From: G965277745 sp965277745
GTDB lineage: Bacteria; Pseudomonadota; Gammaproteobacteria; Cardiobacteriales; Cardiobacteriaceae
Direction of reading: 5' to 3'
NCBI GenBank assembly: GCA_965277745.1
Contig: OZ255837.1
Coordinates: 1,550,001 to 1,614,000, forward strand
DNA length: 64,000 nt
Of this stretch, positions 27,655-36,510 are shown in pieces. How positions within the stretch are numbered: the first letter of the stretch is position 1; each line of letters starts with the position of its first letter. A model generated the notes under the pieces. That model searched no databases and had not been told where the DNA came from. It was given only the letters and a program-made list of their open reading frames with translations. The position numbers and the translations under genes were made by a program.

Positions 27655-29028
27655 ATGACGACTCTTTTCGCGACCCGGGCGCTTACCACCGATGGCTGGG
27701 AACGCGACGTGCGACTCGACATTGACGAAAGCGGCAGAATCGCCGCGATTCGCCGCGGTTGTGCGTCCGATTCGAGTGGCGACATCCGCCTCGATATTCT
27801 TCTCCCTGCCGTCGCGAACCTGCACAGCCACGCTTTTCAGCGCTGCCTGGCCGGCTTGACGGAAAAACGCGGCGGCGATCGGCGTGATACCTTCTGGAGC
27901 TGGCGGCGCTCGATGTTCCGTTTTCTCGACGTGCTCACTCCCGATCACGTCGAGGCGATTTCGGCTTTCGTGCAGATGGAGATGCTGGAAGCCGGGTATG
28001 CCAACGATACCGAATTCCATTATCTTCACCATCGCCCGGACGGCCATCCGTACGACAATATCGCCGAAATGGCGGAACGAGTTGCCGCCGCCGCCGATCG
28101 CAGCGGCATCGGCCTCACCCTTTTGCCGGTATACTATCGATATGGCGGCTGTGACAAGCGCCCCCTCGGTCCGGGACAGATGCGTTTCGGCAATGATCCG
28201 GCGCGCTTCGCCAGATTGTACGAAGAGTCGAAAAAAGCCATTGCCGCTCTGCCCGCCGATACCGTGATCGGCGTAGCGCCGCATTCGCTGCGCGCGGTTG
28301 GTCGTGAAGAACTGTCCGCTACCGCCGCGCTGGCGAATGGCGGGCCGATCCATATGCATCTCGGTGAACAAACGGCCGAAGTCGAAGAAGTCAGGAATGC
28401 CTGGGGCAAGCGTCCCGTCGCCTGGCTGCTCGACAACGTGAGCGTCGATCGACACTGGTGTCTGATCCACTGTACGCAGATGGAGAAACACGAAACCGTC
28501 GCTCTCGCCGGAAGCGGCGCGGTCGCGGGGCTGTGCCCGATTACCGAAAGCAATCTCGGTGACGGTATTTTCGATGGCGCGCGTTATCTGTCCGCGGGCG
28601 GGGCGATCGGGGTGGGATCGGATTCCAACGTTCGCGTTTCCCTGTCTCAGGAACTTTGTACCCTGGAATACAGTCAACGCCTGCGCGATAAATCGCGCGC
28701 GGTGCTCGCCACTGCGGAGAAATCCACCGCGCGCCGCCTTTATGACGCGGTCGCCGCGGGCGGCGCGCAGGCCGCCGGACGCGACGCCGGGCGCATCGCG
28801 GTGGGCGCGCTCGCTGATCTGATGGCGCTCGATGGCAGGGCGGTCGATTTCTGCGGCCGCGAAGGCGATGCCATCCTCGATACGTATGTCTTCGCCGGCG
28901 ACGACCGCCTGGTGCGCGATGTCTTCTCGGCCGGGCGGCACGTCGTGCGCGACGGTCGCCATATTGCCCACGACGCGATCACCGCCCGTTATCGCAAGGT
29001 GATGGAAGCACTCGGCAAAGCGCTGTGA
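27655..29028 (+). CDS. hutF: Formimidoylglutamate deiminase HutF
   Basis: 457 residues, amidohydrolase family. It hydrolyses N-formimidoyl-glutamate to N-formyl-glutamate and ammonia, feeding HutG. The metal site reads NLHSHAFQRCLAGLTE near residue 55; later HMHLGEQTAEVEEV, HCTQ, CPITESNLGDGIF and GVGSDSNVRVSL (metal Asp) are diagnostic. Divergent from hutI, 98 bp between starts, so both are probably controlled by the same operator. The long minus-strand open frame opposite it is only a shadow. Confidence 0.95.
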   Translation: MTTLFATRALTTDGWERDVRLDIDESGRIAAIRRGCASDSSGDIRLDILLPAVANLHSHAFQRCLAGLTEKRGGDRRDTFWSWRRSMFRFLDVLTPDHVEAISAFVQMEMLEAGYANDTEFHYLHHRPDGHPYDNIAEMAERVAAAADRSGIGLTLLPVYYRYGGCDKRPLGPGQMRFGNDPARFARLYEESKKAIAALPADTVIGVAPHSLRAVGREELSATAALANGGPIHMHLGEQTAEVEEVRNAWGKRPVAWLLDNVSVDRHWCLIHCTQMEKHETVALAGSGAVAGLCPITESNLGDGIFDGARYLSAGGAIGVGSDSNVRVSLSQELCTLEYSQRLRDKSRAVLATAEKSTARRLYDAVAAGGAQAAGRDAGRIAVGALADLMALDGRAVDFCGREGDAILDTYVFAGDDRLVRDVFSAGRHVVRDGRHIAHDAITARYRKVMEALGKAL

Positions 29029-29171
29029 AGGCGGACGGACAGGGCCGGCGGTAAAGCGCCATGACAAGCGGCGGCCGCGCGTCCATGAACGTGAATGCAA
29101 ATCTGCGCCATTCCACTCTTAAGTTAGCAACGCTATTAATATAATATTTTGGCTATATCTCCAGGGATAAA

Positions 29172-29192
29172 AAACCGCCCGGAGGGCGGTTT
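29172..29192 (-). terminator. Rho-independent terminator of the outer-membrane protein gene
   Basis: A 9-bp stem AAACCGCCC / GGGCGGTTT with a 3-base loop; on the minus strand it is followed by a run of Ts. It lies 23 bp after the stop of the leftward outer-membrane protein gene and could also stop hutF read-through. Confidence 0.85.
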
Positions 29193-29214
29193 GATTCAGA
29201 TTGTTCGATAACTG

Positions 29215-29856
29215 TCAGAACGAATAATTGAACCCGAGATCCCACATATACGCATCGTCTACCGTATCAAATCCGGAATCTTCCCAGCGTATCATGCTGC
29301 GGATTATAGAATTATCAGATAATTTGTATTGCGCCCCCAAACCGAGACGAAGGTCGGTTTCGGTTTCATCATAGTCGTCAGGAAAAACATCAACGGGACT
29401 AGAATGAAATTCGCTTTTTGCCCTTGTGCGCGCAAGTCCGACCGACCCGATCAGTTCATACTTTTTCGCCGCACCGAGAGGCAGATACCCGAGTACATCG
29501 AAAGTTAACGAGGAGAGCCAAAGACTGGTATTTGTATTGACCCCCGTCTTGACCCCGTATGCGTTTAAGAAGTCTATCTTCTTTTTACTTTCCGCGGTGC
29601 CAGAGTATCCCAACTCAACGCCGAAATAGTCATGTAGACGTAACCCCATATAAAGCGTGGCACCGAATAATTCGTCGTTGTATAAAGATTCGTCACCTAA
29701 ATAGGCGTCGGAATTTTTTGCATAATCTAATGAAATGTACTGCCACGCGAAGCCTGTATAAGGCTGGAACCGAAAGCCGGTTTCCGCCTTTGCGGAAAGC
29801 GCGGTGAGAGCGGCTGCGCAGGATAGCGCGATTTTAAAAGTTTTCAAGTGTTGCAT
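29215..29856 (-). CDS. Outer-membrane beta-barrel protein (OmpA/OmpW-size porin-like)
   Basis: 213 residues. Signal peptide of about 24 residues (LSAKAETG), then alternating aromatic/polar strands (FRFQPYTGFAWQYISLDY, ATLYMGLRLHDYFGVELGYSG) and a C-terminal strand ending in Phe (MWDLGFNYSF), the signature recognised by the Bam machinery. It has the size and style of an 8-strand barrel with opacity-type similarity. Single gene with its own terminator. Function unknown; I do not assign a symbol. Confidence 0.75.
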   Translation of the reverse strand: MQHLKTFKIALSCAAALTALSAKAETGFRFQPYTGFAWQYISLDYAKNSDAYLGDESLYNDELFGATLYMGLRLHDYFGVELGYSGTAESKKKIDFLNAYGVKTGVNTNTSLWLSSLTFDVLGYLPLGAAKKYELIGSVGLARTRAKSEFHSSPVDVFPDDYDETETDLRLGLGAQYKLSDNSIIRSMIRWEDSGFDTVDDAYMWDLGFNYSF

Positions 29857-29929
29857 GGTAAATTCCCTGGCTATTGATGAACAGATATTTCCCCATAGGG
29901 AAACGTATATTTCAGTCTATACAAGGTTT

Positions 29930-30420
29930 TCAATAAAGCAATATTAAATAGACCCATTGCGAAAGTAGGATAATTTTGCTCGGTGTGGCCCGTCTTTTTT
30001 CCATTTTCAAAATCCTGCGACCAGTGTTTGTCATGCCTGCGATGACGGCGAACTTCGTGCTGTGGCGGGAGCGGGGATAGCGGTATTTATCTGCGAGGAT
30101 GGGGAACTTTTTCATGCGCCCTATGGTGTGTTCGACACGCACACGAAAACGGGAGGGGCATGATTGTATTGCTTTTCGGATCGGGAGAGCTTGCCCTTTT
30201 CTGGTTTTTTGCAGGGGATTTCGAGGTCCGGGTGATCTTCCCGATAGCTCTGATAGCCGCTGTAGGCATATCCTTGGGTACCTTCGGGCAAGGACGGAGC
30301 GCGCTTTCGGATGGTGATGTCGTGAACGGTTCCGGGCAACGGCACCACTGACGATCGTGCGCGCATTGCCGCCTGGATCCGATCGTAGCATCCGCCAAAA
30401 GAGTCTGGCTCGGTGGCGAT
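29930..30420 (-). pseudogene. IS5-family DDE transposase remnant
   Basis: In two frames on the minus strand: GTVHDITIRKRAPSLPEGTQ with GYAYSGYQSYREDHPDL, then after a frame change RVRVEHTIGRMKKFPILADK and YRYPRSRHSTKF. This is the catalytic and C-terminal part of an IS5-type (DDE_Tnp_4) transposase, with the second Asp region and the final Glu in VEHTIGR. The N-terminal third is missing and the frame is broken, so it is inactive. No terminal repeats were found. It separates the outer-membrane protein gene from lrp. Confidence 0.72.
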
Positions 30421-30453
30421 TTCCTTCGCCTGCCGTTTCCTAGCGAACGGTAC

Positions 30454-30924
30454 TTAAGGCTCGGGTTCGCGATCGATCACCGCGCGCATTTCGAAACTGG
30501 AATGGACGTTGCTGACACCCGGCGCGCGGTTCAGTCTTCCAAGGAGAAAGGATTCGAAGGCGTCCATGTCTTTGACCACCACCTGGAGGAGATAATCCTC
30601 CACTCGTCCGGTGACGATGCTCATGCGGATGATTTCGGGAAAGCGGCGCACCGCGGCTTCGAATTCGGCGAAGCGCTCCGGAGTGTGGCGATCGAGGGTG
30701 ACCGCGATGAACACGCTGAGACCAAGCCCGAGCGCGCTGCGATTGAGTTTTGCGCCGTAACTTTCGATCAAGCCGGCCTCTTCCAAGCGTTTCACCCGTC
30801 GTGCGCAGGGGGTCGGGGAGAGATTGACCGCTTCGGCGAGGGCGAGGTTGTGGATTCTCGCGTTGCGACTGAGGATACGGAGAATTTTCTTGTCGGTGGC
30901 GTCGGTTTGAAATTTTTCTCTCAT
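30454..30924 (-). CDS. Lrp/AsnC-family transcriptional regulator
   Basis: 156 residues. N-terminal HTH (LDKKILRIL-type start DATDKKILRILSRNAR, recognition segment LSPTPCARRVKRLEEAGLI) and a C-terminal RAM domain (RMSIVTGRVEDYLLQVVVKDMDAFESFL). It is divergent from leuA with about 120 bp between starts, containing AT-rich sequence and a TATAAT box at 31007-31012 on the leuA side. Control of leuA or amino-acid genes by leucine or another amino acid is a natural inference for this family. Confidence 0.9.
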   Translation of the reverse strand: MREKFQTDATDKKILRILSRNARIHNLALAEAVNLSPTPCARRVKRLEEAGLIESYGAKLNRSALGLGLSVFIAVTLDRHTPERFAEFEAAVRRFPEIIRMSIVTGRVEDYLLQVVVKDMDAFESFLLGRLNRAPGVSNVHSSFEMRAVIDREPEP

Positions 30925-31045
30925 CTTTCCATATATTTTAGTGACTATATCTATATATAAACATTCTATCGGATAAAATTGGTGAAAATCGCCCTGTTGT
31001 TACCGATATAATACGCTTTTGTTTATGTGAGACAAGCGCCAAACC

Positions 31046-32713
31046 ATGGACCAAACCCTCTTCGATCACCGCAAATACCGTCCCTTCGCCTTCGCGGCGC
31101 CTCTTTCGCGGCGTACCTGGCCGGACAAGCGGATCACTCATGCGCCGACCTGGGTCAGTGTCGATCTGCGCGACGGCAACCAGGCCTTGATCGATCCGAT
31201 GACGATCGAGCGTAAACTGCGTTTTTTCAAGCTCCTCGTCGATTGCGGGTTCAAGGAGATCGAGATCGGCTTTCCCTCGGCTTCGCGGATCGAGTTCGAT
31301 TTCACCCGCCGCCTGATCAAGGAAGAGCTGATTCCCGCCGATGTGACGGTGCAGGTGTTGGTGCAGGCGCGCAAACATTTGATCACGCGCACGTTCGAGG
31401 CGCTGCGCGGGGTGCGTCGGGCGATCGTCCATGTCTATAACTCGACGTCGAAAGTACAGCGCGAGAAAGTCTATGCCGCCTCCCGCGAGAAAATCACCGG
31501 GCTCGCGGTCAACGGCGCGCAAATGCTCAAGGCGCAGGCGGAGGACTATCCGCAGAGCGAGTGGGTGTTCGAGTACTCCCCGGAAAGTTTCTCGCAGACC
31601 GAGCCGGCGTACGCGCTCGAAGTCTGCGAGGCGGTGTGCGCGGTATGGGCGCCTTGGCAGGGGCAGGGGGTGATCCTCAATCTGCCGGGGACGGTGGAAT
31701 CCTCGACCCCGAATCTCTATGCCGATCAAGTGGAGTATTTTTGCCGCCATCTCTCCTGCCGTGACCAGGTGAGTGTCAGCGTGCACACCCACAACGACCG
31801 CGGCTGCGCGGTGGCGGCATCGGAGCTCGCGGTGATGGCCGGCGCCGATCGCGTCGAAGGCACGCTGCTCGGCAACGGCGAACGCACCGGTAACACCGAT
31901 CTCATGGTGATGGCGATGAATCTTTACAGCCAGGGGGTCGATCCCGAACTGGATTTCTCGCGGATGAACGAGATCGTCCATGTGGTCAGTGAATGCAACG
32001 GTCTGCCGGTGCATCCGCGTCATCCCTATGTCGGCGAGCTGGTGTTCACCGCGTTTTCCGGTTCGCATCAGGACGCGATCAAGAAATCCCTTGAAAAAAA
32101 GCGCGGCGAGACGTGGGACATCGCTTATCTGCCGATCGATCCGCTCGATATCGGACGCAGCTATCAGGATGTGGTACGGATCAACAGTCAGTCCGGTAAA
32201 GGGGGCGTCGCCTATCTTCTCGCCCGTGATTACGGCCTCGATGTGCCGCGCTGGCTGCAAGTGGATCTGGCGCAGAAGGTGCAGGCGGAAAGCGAGCGCA
32301 CCGAGAAGGAACTGTCAAGTGGCGAAGTGATGGCGGTTTTCGAGGCCAATTATCTGTGCGAGAGCGTGTGGACACTCGATAATTACCGTATCCATCGCGA
32401 GGCGAAACAAGATCACCTTGATGCGGTGCTCGGTCGCGAAAACGAGCACTATCGCATCGGCGGCGATGGTTCCGGTGTGCTCGGCGCGTTCATCGACGCG
32501 CTTAAGACGCTGACCGGCAAGGCGATCAGCGTGACCAACTACGCCGAGCACGCGATGAGTAAATCCACCGACGCGCGCGCGGTGGCCTATGTACAACTGC
32601 TGATCGACAATAAATTGCACACCGGAATCGCTTACAGCAAGGACACGGTGACCGCGATGCTGCGCGCGACGCTCGTCGGGATCGGACACCTCCCGCCGCG
32701 GCGAGCGGCTTAG
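31046..32713 (+). CDS. leuA: 2-isopropylmalate synthase LeuA
   Basis: 555 residues, the longer LeuA form. It condenses acetyl-CoA with 2-ketoisovalerate in the first committed step of leucine synthesis. The catalytic barrel opens with VSVDLRDGNQALIDPM near residue 38 and contains the metal-binding SVHTHNDRGCAVAASELAVMAGADRVEGT near 245. The C-terminal LeuA regulatory (leucine-feedback) domain begins near 430 and includes GKAISVTNYAEHAMSKSTDARAVAYVQL. No other leu genes are nearby. Start at the first ATG matching the family N-terminus. Confidence 0.95.
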   Translation: MDQTLFDHRKYRPFAFAAPLSRRTWPDKRITHAPTWVSVDLRDGNQALIDPMTIERKLRFFKLLVDCGFKEIEIGFPSASRIEFDFTRRLIKEELIPADVTVQVLVQARKHLITRTFEALRGVRRAIVHVYNSTSKVQREKVYAASREKITGLAVNGAQMLKAQAEDYPQSEWVFEYSPESFSQTEPAYALEVCEAVCAVWAPWQGQGVILNLPGTVESSTPNLYADQVEYFCRHLSCRDQVSVSVHTHNDRGCAVAASELAVMAGADRVEGTLLGNGERTGNTDLMVMAMNLYSQGVDPELDFSRMNEIVHVVSECNGLPVHPRHPYVGELVFTAFSGSHQDAIKKSLEKKRGETWDIAYLPIDPLDIGRSYQDVVRINSQSGKGGVAYLLARDYGLDVPRWLQVDLAQKVQAESERTEKELSSGEVMAVFEANYLCESVWTLDNYRIHREAKQDHLDAVLGRENEHYRIGGDGSGVLGAFIDALKTLTGKAISVTNYAEHAMSKSTDARAVAYVQLLIDNKLHTGIAYSKDTVTAMLRATLVGIGHLPPRRAA

Positions 32714-33139
32714 TCGATTGCGTCCGGCGGCCCTTTTCGAACGCGGCAGCGCAAACACACCATGCGCGGAATTCGTGCCGCTCTGCAAAGGGACAGCGTT
32801 CGAGGAAAACAATTCCCGTCGCGACGCTTTTCCCGACGGCATTTGCCGTGGGGATTTCGTTGCCCGTCGCCGCAAAGACAGCGCGCTTGTCGGGAAAATC
32901 ACGCGAGATCGTTATTTCTCGCGGGAGAGAGCGGCATTTTCGTATCGGTGAGAGCGCATCACGTATCGCCGCCGCGAAGAGAGAGCGGGCGGCGCGAGAA
33001 GGGATGGCAGAGGTGAAAACAGCGGTCGCGTGACGCTACCATCACACGGCGCGTACGCGGAACCTACCCGCGAGGAACGCGGTATACGTCCACGCGCGTG
33101 ATAACGATCCCGGAGGCTGGCATTTTCTCGTGGCTTTTC
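32714..33139. other. Intergenic region between leuA and the sugar ABC operon
   Basis: 426 bases between two convergent units. The short open frames here have no family features. No convincing terminator hairpin with T-run was seen. Confidence 0.45.
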
Positions 33140-33919
33140 TCAGATCGTCCCGTTTAGCATACCTTCCAATGCCGCCAGTTCCTGACCGCCGGCCATCATG
33201 TCCTGCAACTCGTTCGCGGTGATTGCGCCACGTTCGGCCGTGCCCAGGGTCTTGCCGTGATTGAGGACGGTGAAGCGATCACCGACCGCCATCGCATGGC
33301 GCACGTTGTGACTGATGAAGACGACGCCCACACCTTGTGCGCGCACCTTGTCGATGGTGGCGAGCACGTTCGACGTCTGGCGCACCCCCAAGGCCGAGGT
33401 CGGCTCGTCGAGGATCAGCACCTTCGCTCCGAAGTAGACGGCGCGGGCGATGGCGACCGTTTGGCGCTCGCCGCCCGACAAGGTACCGACCACCTGATCG
33501 GGGCCGCGCAGGGTGATACCCATCTTGGCCATCTCCTCGACGCAGACGCGATTGGCGCGCGCCAGGTCGAAGCGCTTGAAAGGGCCGACACCTTTGGTGG
33601 GTTCGCGCCCCATGAAGAAATTGCGCGTCACGCTCATCAAAGGAATCATCGCGAGATCCTGAAACACGGTGGCGATGCCCGCTTCCATCGCATCGCGTCG
33701 ACTGAGGAAGCGAGTCTTTCGCCCATCGATATAGATTTTGCCTTGTGACGCTTTGGTTACCCCCGACATGATTTTGATGAAAGTCGATTTGCCGGCGCCG
33801 TTGTCGCCTAAGAGGCAGTTGCATTCGCCGGCGCGGACGTCGAAGGTCACGCCATCCAAGGCAATCACGTTGCCGAAGTGCTTTTTAATATTTTCCAAAT
33901 GAATGATGGGTTCGGACAT
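33140..33919 (-). CDS. Sugar ABC transporter ATP-binding protein (single domain)
   Basis: 259 residues. Walker A GDNGAGKSTFIKIMSG is at about 38-53, signature LSGGERQTVAIARAV near 143, Walker B VLILDEPTSALGVRQ and switch His in VFISHNVRHAM. It has a single ATPase domain, unlike the two-domain RbsA/XylG type, and resembles the fructose-type (FrcA-like) importers of alphaproteobacteria. Third gene of a leftward binding protein-permease-ATPase operon, 1 bp after the permease stop. Confidence 0.9.
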   Translation of the reverse strand: MSEPIIHLENIKKHFGNVIALDGVTFDVRAGECNCLLGDNGAGKSTFIKIMSGVTKASQGKIYIDGRKTRFLSRRDAMEAGIATVFQDLAMIPLMSVTRNFFMGREPTKGVGPFKRFDLARANRVCVEEMAKMGITLRGPDQVVGTLSGGERQTVAIARAVYFGAKVLILDEPTSALGVRQTSNVLATIDKVRAQGVGVVFISHNVRHAMAVGDRFTVLNHGKTLGTAERGAITANELQDMMAGGQELAALEGMLNGTI

Positions 33920-33920
33920 G

Positions 33921-35045
33921 CTAGCCTCCCCCCGTCACACGTTTGCGGATCGCGTTGTTGAAGACGACGGCGAGCAAGAGCATGCCGCCGAGGAAAACCT
34001 GGAACCAATCCTGATCGATCGACGTGTAGGTCAGCCCGATCACCACCATGCCGAAGATGATCGCGCCGAAGAACGCACCGATGGCCGAACCATAACCGCC
34101 GGTCAGCAGGCAACCGCCGATCACGGCGGCGATGATCGCCTCGAATTCCTTCTGGAAGCCGCGTCGGGCGTCGGTGGAGCCGGCGTCGAGCACGGTCATG
34201 ATCGCGACCAGCGCTGCCGCGCAGGCAGCAACGACGAAAAGCGCCGTCTTGACACGATGGACCGCGACACCGGAATTCGCCGCGGCGTTTTTGTCGCCGC
34301 CGGACGCGAAGATCCAGTTTCCCGCCGGGGTGCGCAGCAAGATCCAGGTCGCAATCAGTGCGATCGCGATAAACCATAAAATTTCCACGGGAACGCCAGG
34401 CACTTTGGGGGCGCCGGATCGGAATTTTTCGATCATGCCGGCGTCGGCGAGATGCTTGAACAAACCTTTGAAGGCGTGGCCGGAGAAAAACGGGGCCAAC
34501 CAGTCGCCCGCGACCGCATCGCGGACGCCGCGCAATTGGGTCGCCCCGCCGGTCAACCATTTCAGCCCGACCAGGGTCAGCCCGCGCAGAATGAACAGGA
34601 AGGCGAGGGTGACGATGAATGAAGGCAGGCCGGTACGCACCGTAAGTTGCCCGTTGACGACCCCCATCATGCCCGCGAAAATCAGCGTGGCCGGTATCGC
34701 GACGACGAGCGGCAGGTCGAAATTGACCACCAATGCCGCGAAAATCATCCCCGCGAAGGCGACCATGGAGCCGATCGAAAGATCAAATTCTCCTCCGATC
34801 ATGAGCAGGGCGGCGCCGATCGCGAGAATACCGAGCTGCGCGGCGGGGGTCAGAAAGTTCATCACCCCGGCGAGGGTGAACATCGACCCGTCGGCGGTGA
34901 TCAGAAAAAAGCCCATCACCAGCAACAGCCCGGCGATCGCGCCCAGTTCGGGCCGTCTCATCAGGCGCGCGAGTAACGGTTCCTGACGTATGCGTTTGTT
35001 TGCGGTCGTTGCGTCATCCGCGGGTATTTCACTCTCCCCGTTCAT
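33921..35045 (-). CDS. Sugar ABC transporter permease (RbsC/XylH-like)
   Basis: 374 residues with about ten membrane helices. GGEFDLSIGSMVAFAGMIFA near residue 85 and TGGYGSAIGAFFGAIIFGM near 315 are typical of the carbohydrate uptake class 2 permeases. A larger periplasmic loop around 165-215 sets it apart from short RbsC proteins and is known from XylH/FrcC-like members. It follows the binding-protein gene after 2 bp. Confidence 0.9.
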   Translation of the reverse strand: MNGESEIPADDATTANKRIRQEPLLARLMRRPELGAIAGLLLVMGFFLITADGSMFTLAGVMNFLTPAAQLGILAIGAALLMIGGEFDLSIGSMVAFAGMIFAALVVNFDLPLVVAIPATLIFAGMMGVVNGQLTVRTGLPSFIVTLAFLFILRGLTLVGLKWLTGGATQLRGVRDAVAGDWLAPFFSGHAFKGLFKHLADAGMIEKFRSGAPKVPGVPVEILWFIAIALIATWILLRTPAGNWIFASGGDKNAAANSGVAVHRVKTALFVVAACAAALVAIMTVLDAGSTDARRGFQKEFEAIIAAVIGGCLLTGGYGSAIGAFFGAIIFGMVVIGLTYTSIDQDWFQVFLGGMLLLAVVFNNAIRKRVTGGG

Positions 35046-35047
35046 TT

Positions 35048-35977
35048 TCAGCGGATGCCTTTGGCCGACAGTTCCATGACCTGCGTGGCTTTTTCCTTGG
35101 TGATAAAATTCGGCCCCGAAGCCACGTTCGACGCTGGGATCAGCCCGTATTGCGCATAGAGGGCGAGGAAGGAGACCGGCAGATAGCCTTGCAGGAACGG
35201 CTGCTGATCGATCGCAAAGGTCGCATCGCCGTGCGCGACCGCCTCAAGGAAGTCGGAGGAGAGATCGAAGCTCCCTATTTTGATCTGTCCGTCCCCCTTG
35301 TCGAGCGATTGGATCGCCGCCACCGAGGGTTCCCCTGCGGTTGCCGCCCCCAGGGTCATTATCGTGTCGATTGCCGGATCGGATTCGAGTGCGGCGCGCA
35401 CCTTGGCCTCGATGTCGGCCGGATCGTTGCTTGTCGGCAGGACGGTCACCTTACCGCCAAAACCTTCGGCAAAGCCTTCGCAGCGCAGGTCGAGGGAGAC
35501 ATTGCCGACCTCGTGGTTGACACAAATAGCTTTGCTGCCGCCCATTTTCCTGAGTTTTTCACCGGCCAGCCTGCCCGTTTCCTTTGCGTCCTGACCGACA
35601 TGCAAGAGCGCGCCGAGTGCTTTCGACACTTCTGTACCGCTGTTCATCGAAATGACCGGAATCCCGGCGGCGACCGCGCGTTCGATCGATGGCCCGAGGG
35701 CATCGGCGTCGGCGATCGTTACGACAAGCCCGTCGGGCTCCTGGTTGACGGCGGCGTCGATCATCTGGCTCATCGCCACCATGTCGAAGGTCTCAGGGGC
35801 GCGATATTCGACATGGACACCGGTATCTTTGGCCGCCTTGTTGATGCCGTTTTTGATCACCGCATGGAACGGGTCATTGGCTTGACCGTGCGAGACGACA
35901 ACGATATCAATGGCAAAAGTGGACGCGGCGATAGACATTGAAATGGCCGCTACGACAGAATGAAATATATGTTTCAT
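35048..35977 (-). CDS. Periplasmic sugar-binding protein (family 1)
   Basis: 309 residues. Signal peptide ends near residue 22 (ASTFAID). The ribose-type binding fold is shown by VVVSHGQANDPFHAVIKNGI, AVNQEPDGLVVTIADADAL, AAGIPVISMNSG and IKIGSFDLSSDFLEAV. First gene of the transporter operon. A fructose/ribose-type ligand is likely by family; the exact sugar is not readable. Confidence 0.9.
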   Translation of the reverse strand: MKHIFHSVVAAISMSIAASTFAIDIVVVSHGQANDPFHAVIKNGINKAAKDTGVHVEYRAPETFDMVAMSQMIDAAVNQEPDGLVVTIADADALGPSIERAVAAGIPVISMNSGTEVSKALGALLHVGQDAKETGRLAGEKLRKMGGSKAICVNHEVGNVSLDLRCEGFAEGFGGKVTVLPTSNDPADIEAKVRAALESDPAIDTIMTLGAATAGEPSVAAIQSLDKGDGQIKIGSFDLSSDFLEAVAHGDATFAIDQQPFLQGYLPVSFLALYAQYGLIPASNVASGPNFITKEKATQVMELSAKGIR

Positions 35978-36155
35978 GATGTTCTCCTGGTTTCTTTTTT
36001 CCGTTTTCCGTCCGGTGGTTTTTTCTACCGGCCGTACCGTTTCGTGGTCTCCGTCCTTTCATTGCCTCGTTTTTATCGTAAAAATGTCGCCCATAAAAGG
36101 AGCGTTGCGAAGGATTTCCACCACGAGAAAGTCAATATATCTTGACTGTGTCCGC

Positions 36156-36191
36156 TTGACAAGTTTTTTATGATGAAATATAAATTTCATC
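36156..36191 (+). promoter_or_regulatory. Sigma-70 promoter with overlapping dyad, upstream of cstA
   Basis: TTGACA (36156-36161), a 17-base spacer and TATAAA (36179-36184) form a near-perfect sigma-70 promoter reading toward cstA. A perfect dyad GATGAAATATAAATTTCATC (36172-36191) overlaps the -10 box, suggesting a repressor site. A start here would give a leader of roughly 320 bases before the cstA ATG. The rest of 35978-36510 holds no supported gene. Confidence 0.65.
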
Positions 36192-36510
36192 ACCAAACAT
36201 AGGCGTTTCCGCATGCCGCTTTGGGTTTTCGGGGGCGGAAAGGTGCGGCCGCACGAACTTGTGTATCGTTTCCGTACATTGTTCGTAACCGTTCGCCACG
36301 GCTGCTTTGGGGACGCCTTGGACAGTGCATTTTGCCATTTCTCCGCAAGGAGGCCGTTGTCCAGGGACGCGCCTTTGCATGCGTTTTGCCCAGGAGAAGC
36401 GGCAAGACAATGGACACTGTCTTGGAACGACAGACGATGCTATGTGAATATACAATTCAGCGATTTTCGTGCTATTATATTTAGTATTTTCGATGGTCAA
36501 GGAGCACGCC

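Noticed and set aside
27550..29100. 516-codon minus-strand frame opposite hutF
   Set aside because: Shadow of hutF; HutF motifs are unambiguous on the plus strand.
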